A stretch of DNA of 64,000 nt, from contig NC_133769.1 of assembly GCF_003597395.2 (NCBI RefSeq), positions 173,935,957-173,999,956 on the forward strand. The letters are read 5' to 3'. The DNA comes from Chelonoidis abingdonii. Its lineage: Eukaryota > Chordata > Testudines > Testudinidae. The notes under the pieces are model-generated. The model saw only the letters and a list, made by a program, of their open reading frames with translations. It did not search any database and had not been told where the DNA came from. The translations under genes were made by a program, and so were the position numbers. Shown one piece after another: positions 13,170 through 24,441 of this stretch (position 1 is the stretch's first letter; every line of letters starts with the position of its first letter).

Positions 13170-14455
13170 CTTACAATCATAGAATATTAGGGTTGGAAGA
13201 GACCTCAGGAGGTCATCCAGTCCAATCCTCTGCTCAAAGCAGGACCAACACCAAATAAATCATCACAGCCAAGGCTTTGACAAGCCGGGCCTTAAAAACC
13301 TCTAATGATGGAGATTCCACCCCCGCCGTAGGTAACCCATTGCGGTGCTTCACCACCCTCCTCCTATTAGTGAAATAGTAATTCCTAATATTCAGCCTAG
13401 ACCTCCTCCACTGCAACTTCACTGCTTGTTGTTCTGTCATCTGCCACCACTGAGAACAGCCTAGCTCCACCCTCTTTGGAACCCGCCTTTCAGGTAATTG
13501 AAGGCTGCTATCAAATCCCCTCTCACTCTTCTCTTCTGCAAACTAAACAAGCCCAGTTCCCTCAGCCTCTCCTTGTAAGTCATGTGCTCCAGCCTCCTAA
13601 TCATTTTTGTTGCCCTCCGCTGAACTCTCTCCAGTTTGTCCACATCCCTTCTGTAGTGGGGGGACCAAAACTGGATGGAATACTTCAGCTGTGGTCTCAC
13701 CAGTGCCAAATAGAGGGGAATAATCACTTATCTCAATCTGCTGGCAATGCTCCCTGCTAATACAGCCCAATATGTCATTGGCCTTCTTGGCAACAAGGGC
13801 ACACTGTTGACTCATATCCAGCTTCTCATCCACTGTAATCCCTAGGTCCTTTTCTGCAGAACTGCTGCTTAGCCAGTCGGTCCCCAGCCTGTAGCAGTGC
13901 ATGGGATTTTTCCTTCCTACATGCAGAATCTGCACTTGTCCTCGTTGAACCTCTTCAGATTTATTTTGGCCCAATCCTCCAATTTGTCTAGGTCACCTAA
14001 GACCCTATCCCTACCCTCCATTGTATCTACCTCTCCCCCCATTTTAGTGTCATCTGTGAATTTGCGGAGGGTGCAATTAATCCCATCATCCAGATCATTA
14101 ATAAAGATGTTGAACAAAACTGGCCCCAGGACAGACCCCTCGGGCACTCCACTTGATACTGGCTGCCAACTAGACATCGACTCATTGATTGCTACCCATT
14201 GAGCCCAACAATCTAGCCAGCTTTTTTTTTAATCCATACTTGTTTTAACTTGCTAACAAGAATACTGTGGGAGACTGTATCAAAAGCTTTGCTAAAGTCA
14301 AGATATATCACATCCACCACTTTCCCCATATCCACAGAGCCAGTTATTTCATCATAGAAGGCAATCAGGTTGGTCAGGCATGGCTTGCCCTTGGTGAATC
14401 CATCTTGACTGCTCCTGATCACCTTCCTGTCCTCCAAGTGCTTCAAAATGGAGAG
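13170..14455 (-). pseudogene. CR1 LINE, broken ORF2 reverse transcriptase and 3' UTR
   Basis: A 5'-truncated CR1 on the minus strand. Reading leftward from 14455, the reverse transcriptase region has [16 protein letters not shown] (first catalytic Asp block), then GSVLGPVLFNIFINDLDDGI, then KFTDDTKMGG. The latter is the CR1 counterpart of the YADD box; both Asp are kept but the usual FADD Ala is Thr. The thumb/C-terminal part follows at 13727-13461 ([20 protein letters not shown]), then the 3' UTR ending near AATCATAGAATATTAGGG (reverse sense). The frame is broken at least three times, one break beside the T10 run at 14221, so no functional protein is possible. Sequence drift is modest compared with the plus-strand neighbour, which suggests a younger copy. 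Confidence 0.9.
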
Positions 14456-14459
14456 AGAC

Positions 14460-15543
14460 AAGTAGTGGGGTCCCGAAGGCTCTGTATGTTCAACCTACTC
14501 ATTAATGATCTGGAAAATGAGTGAACAGTGAAGTGGCAAAGTTTGCAGTTATTACAAACTTATTCAAGATAGTTATGTATAAAGCTTACTGCGAAGAGTT
14601 ACAAGGGGATCTGTCAAAACTGGGTGACTGGGCAACAAAACGGCAGATGAAATTCAACACTTGCAAAGTAATGCACATTGGAAAAAATAATCCCCAAAAT
14701 ACGTATGTAATGATGGAGTCTAAATTATCTGTTACCACTCAAGAAAGAGATGTTGGCATCTTCATGGATAGTTCTCTGAAAACTTCTGCTCAATGTGCAG
14801 CAGCAGTCAAAAAGGCTAACAGAATGTTAGGAACCATTATGAAAGTGATACAATATTTTCTGTATTATTTTCTAATGTCACTATATGAATCCATGGTGCA
14901 CCCACACCTTGAATACTATATACAGTTCTGGTTGCCCCATCTTGAAAAGAATATAGTGGAACCGGGAAAGATTCAGAGAAGGGCAAAAATATGGTCAAGA
15001 GTATGGAACAGCTTATGTAGTAGAAGAAACTAAAAATATCAGGGCTGTTCATATTAGAAAAGAAACAACTAAGGGTCGGAGGGAATATGACAGATGCCTA
15101 TAAAAATCAAGAATGGTGTGGAAAAAATGAACAGAGAAGGTATTATTTATCCTTTCCAACAATATAAAAATCAGGGCTTGCCTGATTAAATTGATAGGTA
15201 GCAGATTTAATAAAAACAAGACGAAATATTTCACACAATACATAACTAACCTGTGGAACTCATTGTTATGGGATGTTGTGATGGCCAAAAGTATAACTGG
15301 GTTTGAAAAAGAACTAGATAAGTTAATAGAGGATAGGCCCATGGATGCTATTAGCCACAAAGGTCTGGGATACAATCCAATGCTTGGAGTAACTTTAAAC
15401 CTCTGACTGCCAGAAGCTAGGAGAGAAAGGCAGTTGAATCACCCAAAGATTGCTCCATCTGTACACTCTCCCTGAAGTTCTTTTACTGGTCACTGTGGGA
15501 GACATGATATCTGAACCACTATGGCAACTCTTACGTTCCTACT
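14460..15543 (+). pseudogene. CR1 LINE, older copy, decayed reverse transcriptase
   Basis: A sense-strand CR1 fragment starting inside the reverse transcriptase (GVPEGS near 14467, then LINDLENE). A frame of 170 codons (14521-15033) stays open through LSKLGDWATKRQMKFNTCK and LYESMVHPHLEYYIQFWLPH, both typical of the CR1 C-terminal half. The position of the catalytic FADDTK box reads KFAVITN, so both catalytic aspartates are gone. The 3' part (TAACCTGTGGAACTCATTG, then GATGGCCAAAAGTATAACTG) continues to a worn CR1 3' end near 15543. Its 5' end abuts the 5' end of the minus-strand CR1, giving a head-to-head pair. Confidence 0.85.
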
Positions 15544-15544
15544 T

Positions 15545-17655
15545 AATTCTTTGGAGGCTCAAGACAGATGTGTTCATGTATCTTTTTTGCTCTAAGTGTT
15601 GATTTATTTAAGAATCTGAACAGTGAAGAAGCTACAGGATAAAGGCAAATGCCATGCAGCAATCTGGAGGAAGAGAATTTGTGTACCAGTGAAATTTGCA
15701 TAGGTGTATGTGTAGCACACATGATTCCTCCAGAGACATGTTTTGGAATTTCCTTTCTGTTAAGGGGAAGGTACATTTTGGGCAGTAAAGATGTTAATTG
15801 GGTTATGATAATTGGGCCTACACATTTATTTTAATTGTAAGCTCAACTGCAAAAAGTATGTGAAAGTTCATAAGATGTCATACTAACCTGTACTAACAAA
15901 TGTGGATGAGAACTGGTGCAAGAAAACCAGACAGGAAAACTGAATTATTCCAAACAAACAAGCCTACTAATACTGTTCAAGGACGATGTTGAAATCATGC
16001 TTAGGGGAAAAAAAACAGATATTAAACCTAATTGGTAGATAAAATAGTGAGAGGATGGGCTCTGGCACCCATCACTCCCTTTTTGGGTCCTTAAAGAAAG
16101 AAGGTTGGGGAAAAATATGAACAGATGAAAGCTACTGAAGCAAGCTTTACCATCATATCTGTCACCCCATCCTGTTCTGGGACCTCAGGCCTTAGTCATC
16201 CAAGAAATGTCCTGACAGACCAGGCTGGAGAGAAGGATCCAGATGACATCGCCATCCCTACCAGCTCCCGTTGAATCCCAATCACCACCTGAGAGGAAAC
16301 AGGATTGGACTTTAGCAACAGCAGCTGCAGTTCATACCAACTAACTTCTTCTCTTTTCCCCAAAAGGACAGTTATTAACCATCTCTTACATAATACCAAA
16401 GATGGTAAACAAGAGTGTTTTTTCCTTCTAAAAACTCTCTTCAGCTAAAGGGAAAAGCAACAATGAATTTGTTAAAATGAAAGTCTTACTTAGTACTTTA
16501 CATTTTCAAATATTTTAACTGGTTTTCTGTCTTTTCTTTATCTTTAATAAAAGGTTAAAACGATGATTAATAGTGTATTTGCCATGGTACTAAGCAGGCT
16601 GAGGTTTCTGTATGCCAAATCCCAGACTGTTTAATGTTGGTCAGTGACTGGTTTATATTAGCATGTTTGGCCCACCTAGTCCATCTAAATTAATACAGCA
16701 TTTTCCTTTTAATTATACTGCTTTGGAATGGAAGGGGTATTTTACTTTCTGTAGGGTAACTTGTCATGCATGAGGATCAGAAAGATAGACTAAAAACTCT
16801 CAGTATGAAAGTACTTTATAACATATTGTGCTGCAAGTGCTAACCCACCTGTAATGGTAGCATGGCAAATACAAATCTATAAATGTGAAATTTTGCCAAG
16901 TGTTGATCATTCCATCAACAGCAATTACTAAAATCAATTACTTCAGTGGGACAGGGGAGATGTAAATGAAAGAAACTTTCTTTCTTACCTAATGTTACTA
17001 CTTTTTGGAAGACCAGGATAGATATACAACTTCTTGGTTCACGTGTGATTTAAATTTGATGGTCTCAGGTTCAGGCTTGTCTAAGTGGAATTGGTCTATC
17101 TTAAAAACAAACAAACACTTACAAAGATCTGTGACACAGTCTAATAGAATTAACCAACTGTTTCAAGGGAGAGAATGAGCATTTGGTGAACAGTGGTGCT
17201 TAATGGGTAGGATTGAGATGAATGGGCAGAATTGTGGAGGGCAGCTTCCCCAGCTCCTGCCTCCTTGTTGTATTATCATCATTGTAAAAATAAATATCAA
17301 TCAAATGTGGGTTGTTGGGTTTTTTTTTTGTTTTTGTTCTTAAGAAAGCTAAAATGTCCCCTATCTGTGTGTGTCTGTCCATCTATAAAAATGGAGGGTG
17401 GATTTGCATTGGTAAGTATATGCAACTCCCACAAAAGTCATTCTAAAGTCTACAAGAGCTCTTTGAAAGCATGAGGAGGCTGCCCGCCCCCATTTATACT
17501 TATAGTTATAAATATTACCATCTAGTATACTCCAGGTTCTGAGATCCATGTAGCTAGGTCATTGGTATCTTAGATCCATTTTCTGCAATGCAAATCCATT
17601 TGGCATTATTAATATATTTTATTACTATTGGTGGTTACTGCTGTTGTTACATTAT
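15545..17655. other. No gene seen
   Basis: Unique sequence with no recognised element. A C-rich patch at 16140-16350 has no open frame with family resemblance. A T-rich run lies at 17318-17340. Confidence 0.4.
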
Positions 17656-17659
17656 TATA

Positions 17660-17800
17660 TTCACTTAATATTTGTAGTGAGGCACACAGAGGTCAGAGAT
17701 CTCTATCAGCTTCTTGCGGTCCCATGTGCTCCATGCTTTCCGAATATATTGGGAGATATGGTCTATTGCCCTGAATAGTTTTCAATCTTGGAAATGCATG
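17660..17800 (-). repeat. L2-like LINE 3' tail fossil
   Basis: On the plus strand the order of blocks (TTTGTAGTGAGGC, then CAGAGGTCAGAGATC, then TGCCCTGAATAGTTTTCAATC) follows the antisense of the common reptilian tail that reads TGTAAGCTC...CAGGGACTGTCTT...AATACAAATAAT. A sense copy of the same tail is at 38875. Strongly decayed. Confidence 0.35.
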
Positions 17801-20690
17801 CCAACTCTACACAATATTTGCATGCTTTAATAGTCTAAATTCTGTCCCTGTTTGTATTTTAAATTCTGTGTTTCAGAGGATTGTAAATTGACTGAGCAAA
17901 TTCACAATTGGCTCAAATTTATCTTGTAAAATTCCTTCACCCTTCCCCAAACAGTAAGTTTTTACTTAGATACTTAGAAGAATTTAAATTTCAAAGATTT
18001 TTAAAAGATTAAGGAAGGCAGCATAATCTGCTGATTACAGTGTGTGACTGGACTTTCAAATATGAGAGAATTTGCAAAATATAAATGTGGGAAATTATGC
18101 TACACATGTACATCTTGCTAAACTTCACTGTCTGCTTTCTTACTGTACAGCATTGCCCAAACTAGACATTGGGAGAGGATTGAACCAAAATCCTGGACAT
18201 GCTCACTTCAAACTTTTGGCTATTAAGAATTCAAATATGAATCTTGAGCAAGTAGTGCCTTTGCAATACCTGGAAGATGACAATAGATTTCAGAAATTAT
18301 TTTGGAAAAATGGCCGATGATGTAGATTTCTCACTTGTTTAGAAAATAGTGTTAAAATATGGAGATCATTACATTGATGAGAATGGGAAAAGAATTACTA
18401 GCTGTTATAAAATTGTTTTATAAAATAAATGTACAGTATAATTGTCATGTAGTTTTCTAAATGAAGTGTATTAGCTCCATTTTTTCCCCTTTATCCCATT
18501 TTATGAATGCCTGTAGATTAAAATAAACACTTTAATTTAGTCTGACCAAAACATATTGAATCAGTCTCTTCTCAAACTAATCTGGTAGCATGTGTTTTTT
18601 GGGGGGGATTTTTTTTTAATCCTTGTTCAGTCCAGTCCCCACGTGTCATTCAGTAATTCCCACTGATAGTGTAAGATTTATGCATCGACAAGTGGAGAGG
18701 TGAAACAGTGGTTAAAGTAGTGCTGCAAATGATACTCCTGATCCCAGCAGGAGTAGCTGCCATGCTTGCATTTTTGGAAAATTTTGTAAAGTTTCCCCTT
18801 GTGAATAACTATAAATTACTTCCTGGAGACCTTCTTGTGGAGGCTAATATCACCTCTACTTGGTCTGGAGATTCCTGAGTACATTTCTGCTTAGTGGATC
18901 TAGATTTTTTTAGTATATGAAGAGAGAGGATTTACAGACTTAAAAAGGTATGAAAAATTACCAGCACATAATATTCAGAAGACATTTTTTCCCCTCACCA
19001 TTTAAAAAAAAATACAAAAGGGAATTTGCAAAAACTCTTAAGGTTCAGGATAGGTCTTAGTTGTTATTACCGCACTGTAACTTCACTTAGCCTCTTGAGA
19101 GCTGTAATGCATATTTAATTCTTTAGATTGAGTGTGTCAACAGTGACCCTATATATAATAGGGAGAGATCAGGTCCCAGTTTCATGGTATATTAAAAATA
19201 AAGGCCAGCTTCAGGTCTCACACGTAAAGAAAAGAGAGGAGGATTTCAGGGAGATTACTCACTTCAGGCAGTGATGTTCTCAATAAGCACTTACCTTGAT
19301 TAGTAAAGCACAAGCGGTCCCTCCAAATATTTGTGGTTTTGAACTAGCTTCAAAGCTTTGCTGATAGTATGGAGATTCTAGGAATAAAAAATAAAGTACA
19401 AATCATGAAAGTCTGGCTGTCTGCTTTGGATGGCAGGGTATGGTGCAAGTTCACTATGGTATCTTTTATATTTCAGCTCTTCTTTTCAGTAGCATTTGAT
19501 AAGCAATTCATATCATCTTGCACTTGATCCCAGGAGTTTTGGGAGCAGAAATATCTCCAAAATAAGCTTCTATGCAGTTTATATATTCTTTTTTTCCTGG
19601 CAATGTGGTGAAACTGAATTTGTGATAGTTCGAGTTGCATGTGAGCTTTTCTATACAGATTGCTAAAACATGAGAGGCTAAATTTCTTGCACACGTACAT
19701 ACACTCTGAAATGTTGTGGCAGAATTCTTTCATAGGTACACTTGAAATACTGAGGAGTTAGTTATTTAAAGAAATATGTACTAACCATATTTTTTTCAGT
19801 TTAAGGATGGTGCCCTCAAATATTCCAGAGGTGGGAGGGAAGACTAAAAATTCAGTTGTACCAATTTGTACATAATTGATTTGTGACTTTGGGTCATGTG
19901 TTTTCAGACCCTGAAAAATGGAAAGACATGGGGTTTGAATGTCCCCGATATTCACATAACCAGTGGGTTCAAAATGAGATTTTTACAAAGTTCAGGCTCA
20001 GACACGTTTGTATCAATTTACTGATTCTCTGGAAGTAAGACTAGTGGTAGCCACATTAGAAAAGAAAAAATCTTGTAACTTTTCCCAGCACGCATAGTTG
20101 AAACTCACAATAGGGCACATGGACAGCAGTTTTAGAATGTTTGTGGCTATGCAAGTACAGCAATAAATTGTATGGTTTTGACAAGGTTGGCAAAAGCTAG
20201 CAGAATTTGGGTGAAACAAAACACTGAAGCAAGGTTCAGGCACTTGAACCAAGCCTCATTCTGAGTATGTTTGAGACTTTAGCATCAAGTATGTTGCACA
20301 CATCTGTATGAAAGTAATATCTTCTTAAAAATAATTAAAAAAAATCAGATGGTGGACCAGTCAGTGTGGATGTGTTCTCATATCAATGTTTTAATGGAAG
20401 TTCATAGGCCAAATGGTAAATGCTGGTAAATAACAACTACAGCCCTTTCTTCTGTGAGGGAAGAACGGCAAAGAAAAGTACAGGATTCAACTTAATGAGA
20501 AATAAAGTAGTTATTCACCCATTCATGAAAGGAGATTCTTATATTGGGAGATATAAAGCCATTTCAGGAGATGTTGAGCAGAGAAGCCCATTTAACACTT
20601 CAAATGCCGGTACATGACCCTACTGCCAGGCTGCCTTTCCTCTTCTTTTTACTGCATATTATGCTTTTGACTCTCCATATAAATTGTATA
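17801..20690. other. No gene seen
   Basis: AT-rich sequence without recognised elements. G-rich and T-rich homopolymer patches occur near 18600-18620. Reading frames at 18072-18320 (plus) and 19473-19733 (minus) show no domain signature and no splice context. Confidence 0.4.
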
Positions 20691-20691
20691 T

Positions 20692-20804
20692 AGGGTGTCC
20701 ATATGTCCCGATTTTATAGGGACAGTCCTTATATTTTGGGCTTTTTCTTATATTGGCTCCTGTTACCCCCTACTGATTTTTCACACTTGCTGTCTGGTCA
20801 CCCT
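20692..20804. mobile_element. 113-bp MITE with perfect 10-bp duplication
   Basis: Begins AGGGTGTCCATATGTCCCG and ends TGCTGTCTGGTCACCCT; the terminal AGGGTG/CACCCT and the following CCA/TGG blocks are inverted copies. AATTGTATAT is present perfectly at 20682-20691 and 20805-20814. The interior (TCCCGATTTTATAGGGACAG) is a compact foldback. The termini match a family with consensus ends AGGGTGACCAGA that I associate with turtle and other sauropsid genomes. The 10-bp duplication is longer than the 8 bp of hAT and would fit a Mutator-like or similar transposase; superfamily left open. Confidence 0.8.
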
Positions 20805-21289
20805 AATTGTATATTGAAAACAGGTGGGGCTTTAAGACAGTTCACCAGTCATGACATGTTGACTCACTTGTAAAGATTGTGTTACTTTTTATTACCATGT
20901 CTTTGAGCATGATCTTCCTATTCAGATTGTGTTTCATAACATTCAGGTAATAATTCAGGTTGTCAGTGTGGTTAGCTCCTCCATAGGTCTTCTTGACATT
21001 TTTGTGTAGGTAATCCATAGCGCAATTAATCCTTCTGTTATATCTCCCCAAAAAACACATACGCCATGTCGAGAAAGAGGGGAAAATGTGTATCATTTTT
21101 GTGACTATCATATGTACGTCATTTGACTTGATATTATTTTGTCTAATTACACAGAGTTAAATCAAAGGAAGCTGTTAAGCAAAAAGCAAACAGGAAAAGA
21201 AACAATGACAGTGGGAAAATACTTGCACAGAGAGTACCAAGAGTCCTTCTGAGAACAGCGGTGGGATATTAATCAGAAAATACCTACCT

Positions 21290-21720
21290 ACCTGTCTCCA
21301 GCCAGGTTAGCAGATTTATTCTCCCACTGCCAGAGTTTAGGATCAAAGGGACATTAAACCATTAAAACCTCCTGCACAGAGGGGGAGGGAGTAGGGAGGT
21401 GTGGACAGGAGGTGATACTCTTACAGAGAACACTGAAAGAATGCTTGTTCCTCATTGCCCAGATGTAGGGGGTCTGGGCTGAGTCGAGTTTACCAAAAGC
21501 TTGCAAGGGAAGGATAAGGTTTAGGTAAGACCCAGAGATATGAGCCTTTTGGGTTTTTGTCCCCTTTCTTTGCTTGTTATGTACCTTTCAGTTGCACAAA
21601 AAAAATGTATGTTTTGATAAAACCGTTCTGAATCACTTTTAATCAGCAGCTGGTCACAGACTCCTGGAGAGGAATTTTCTTGCAGATGCCAAATACAGTT
21701 GAATAGGTCTTGTTTAAAGA
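21290..21720 (+). repeat. Possible LTR-like remnant
   Basis: G-rich tract (AGAGGGGGAGGGAGTAGGG at about 21378), then CAAGGGAAGGATAAGG, then AATCAGCAGCTGGTCACAGACTCCTGGAGAGGAA near 21640-21680. The last block resembles the downstream part of sauropsid LTRs. No clear termini or duplication found, so this is a weak call. Confidence 0.25.
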
Positions 21721-22655
21721 GTTGGGAAATGGGGGGGTGGGCGAGGGGAGCTATAAACTAGTCCAAGAGTGGCTGAATTTTGAGAGAGGTAAAGAATGCC
21801 AACCCTGTCACCTGTGGGGTGCCCTGGAGAGGTACTGCAAAAGGATCTAAAATGCAAGTTATGTTGTAACAGTGACAAACACGTAATACTGTATGTGAGG
21901 AAAGTCAAGAAAACTAAATGGGAAAAACTCTTTATTTTCTTTATAATCAGGAACACAAATGGTAAGTGCGAAAATGAAGTAGGTAAAGTATGATGATCAC
22001 TGGCCTCATAATTTATCAGTCTCCCCGTGCATGTCATCTCTGCACTGCTTCAGTATCTTATGATATATTCTGTTTTGCTCAGACATTGAGATCATCTGCT
22101 CAACCTTTAAAGCCCTTCAAGAATAGTTGACCTTTAAAAAAAATATTTAAAATGAAATGCCATACAAGGTTTTGGGTTTTTTTTAAAGTGAAATTTCTTT
22201 CCCTGCACGCTCCTTCTAAACTTTTATCCATTGTTAGATACATTTTATGCTCTCTTGTGGTGACAGTACAGCCAGGCTTGCCTGACAGAAGTGAAGAAGA
22301 AAGATTGGACTCTCTATTTTGGTAACAAAAGTTGGAAATGAAATGGAATAAAACATGTAGCACAAAATTAAACTGGGTCAGTGAGAAAAGTAATGTTATC
22401 CCCTCAAAGCTAAATTGTGAAAGTTAAAGAAAATGTTACAAGACCCCCGGTAGTAAATTAAGGAGCTGGTGATCAACATTACTGTTTGCTTTGTAAATGA
22501 ATTCTAGCTGTCTGCTAGTATGGGATCGTAAGTTTTCGGTGTCATTTATACTGTACATTCACTGAAAGCATATAATTAATTATCTGTGGGTATTTTACAC
22601 TGTGGATAATTTAGATGTTACTTGCCCAGCAAAAGGAAAGAAATATATTTTTGGG
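21721..22655. other. No gene seen
   Basis: Unique sequence. A G7 tract at about 21730. Nothing assignable. Confidence 0.4.
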
Positions 22656-22659
22656 AACA

Positions 22660-22742
22660 ATCCTACACTGATAAGGGTGGGGCACTAAATGACTTAGGTC
22701 CAATAGGTCTTTTCCATCTCTGGCTTCTATGATTTTATGAAA
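22660..22742 (+). mobile_element. CR1 3' terminal fragment
   Basis: Contains GTCCAATAGGTCTTTTCCATC followed by TCTGGCTTCTATGATTTTATGA, the standard CR1 3' end with its short ATTCTATGA-type terminal repeats. Only about 80 bp remain. It belongs to a different CR1 subgroup from those ending in TATGGCCATTCTTATG (6.5 and 15.5 kb). Confidence 0.7.
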
Positions 22743-23655
22743 TAGGCTTATCTGGGCCATGGTAATTTTCTCATTAAAAAAGTGAGGAGTCAGGAACTAC
22801 TCCTGACATGCATAGTATGAGCAACAGCATTGTACTTTCCCCCTGGAAATCAAGGAGTAGAATGATATAGGAGGAAATGAGTATCAGGAAATACTGGTGT
22901 CAGATCTTGGTACGCTAGTTGAGAGAAGGGTTGCAAGTATTGTGCTTTTCTCAACCGACATTTATTTAATTTAAAATGTTTTTAAAAGTTTTATTGACAA
23001 AACAGAAGGAATAAGAACATATAATGCACAAATCATTTGGTTCCTCTTTACTCCACTGGCCAAAAGTTTCCACTGTTATCTCATATACAGCTATTTTTCC
23101 CCTATATTTAGAATGAGTAACTACTGTGATACCTTGGTTGACAAAGGTATCTGAAAGGCACCTACTTTGGCTATTTTAGCAAAACGTTAATAAATCTGTA
23201 TTAAAAGATGAGCTATTTACCTGCCAAGTTCAGGGTTACATGATTCTTCCAAAATAGCTGAAACAAGAGCTGGGCAAAAGACTGCAGACCATTTTTTGGC
23301 AGATAGTAATTGGACTTCTGCAGTTAATTTGCTTCAACTGCATTTGCACCTCTTCTGGATTAATTTTGTGTGATGATTTTAGCAACTAGATGTTTTTAGT
23401 GATTGGTGGTTCATAAGAATAAATTTTTAAATGAGTATTTTAGAATAGTGGTAGAACATGCATTTAACCTTAGTGATTTTAACAGAGATTATTGGGGGAA
23501 ATATTGAACTGTAAAACTTGGTATTGTTAACTACAGTAAATGAATGGGAAGCTAATCTTACACTTTGTTTTGAAACGTATGTGATTATTTGTTATTTTAC
23601 ACAGTATTTCAGATTTTTTTAAAAAAAAATCTACATTTTAGTTCACATTTCAGAG
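22743..23655. other. No gene seen
   Basis: AT-rich unique DNA with no recognised element. Confidence 0.4.
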
Positions 23656-24441
23656 TGTAATGGGAAATTTGACTCACCACCGCCTACTGGCTGTCCTGGG
23701 AATTAGCTTGGGTTGCCAGTGCACCCTCCTCAGGTTGTTTCGCTTATCATCACTCCTGTCTCACGTCCAGGACCCGCGTCACTCCCCGGACCGCGTCGTA
23801 CTCTTCTGAACACAGCCCTCTGGCTATGCCTCACTTGGTTCTTTCCCCACTTCTGCGGGTCTGACGGTTCTCAGTTCAATCACTTGCCTCAGTGGCAAAC
23901 TGCAGTCCAGGTTATCGCATCCTGTATCAGTGCAGTCCATATAGTGGCCACTCCCCTCTGTGGCAGGTGGGGGTAAAGGGGAGGACACCCACACCAGCCC
24001 ACTAGTCTGGGTCTTGACCCAGGGACTTTATAGCCACCAGCCATATGCTGCCCCTCCTCCAACTCCACCATCTTCTTCCCTGGGCCACGTCTCTGCAGCC
24101 CTAGCATCTCCTCTGCACTTGTATCAGGGCCTCAGTCAGGCAGGCGTCAGCTTGGAGTTTCCTCATACTCTGCTGGTCCTGCCCAGCAGCACTCGTCCAC
24201 AGTGCTCCAGTCTTCTAAACAGCCAGTCCTCCTCCTCCCTCAAACTCCAGGGAGTGACTACCCCTACTCTGCTCTGCTCAGCTCATAGCCCCATCTTATA
24301 TGGGTCAACCTGGCCCTGATTGGCTCCTCCAATAAACCTTCTCCTAATTGGCTGGAACTACAAGCCTTTTCCTTATTGGCTGTCTCTCGTGCAGCTTCCG
24401 CAGGGTTACTTTAACCCCAGTGAGGGGCAGCCGCCCCATCA
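23656..24441 (-). mobile_element. Solo-LTR-like GC-rich block
   Basis: A 786-bp GC-rich island in AT-rich surroundings. Read on the minus strand it starts TGATGGGGCGGCTGCC and ends TTTCCCATTACA, so it has the TG...CA ends of an LTR and a short terminal inverted repeat (TGATGGG / CCCATTACA). In that orientation three CCAAT boxes precede a TATA-like ATATAAG, as in an LTR promoter. No 4-6 bp duplication is visible at the ends (CAGAG on the left, AACTG on the right), and no gag or pol lies nearby. The family is unnamed here; the pattern resembles LTRs I have seen in turtle sequence. Confidence 0.5.
24295..24381 (-). promoter_or_regulatory. CCAAT-box array plus TATA-like box inside LTR
   Basis: On the minus strand AGCCAAT occurs at 24381-24375, 24353-24347 and 24325-24319, i.e. 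every 28 bp. CATATAAGATGG follows at about 24303-24292. A further CCAAT in plus orientation lies at 24329-24333. NF-Y sites upstream of a TATA box are standard in retroviral U3 regions. Activity is not shown by the sequence. Confidence 0.35.

Noticed and set aside
23713..24319. Frames of 87 and 119 codons in the GC-rich block
   Set aside because: Proline/serine-rich translation of an LTR-like sequence; no gag or pol motif.
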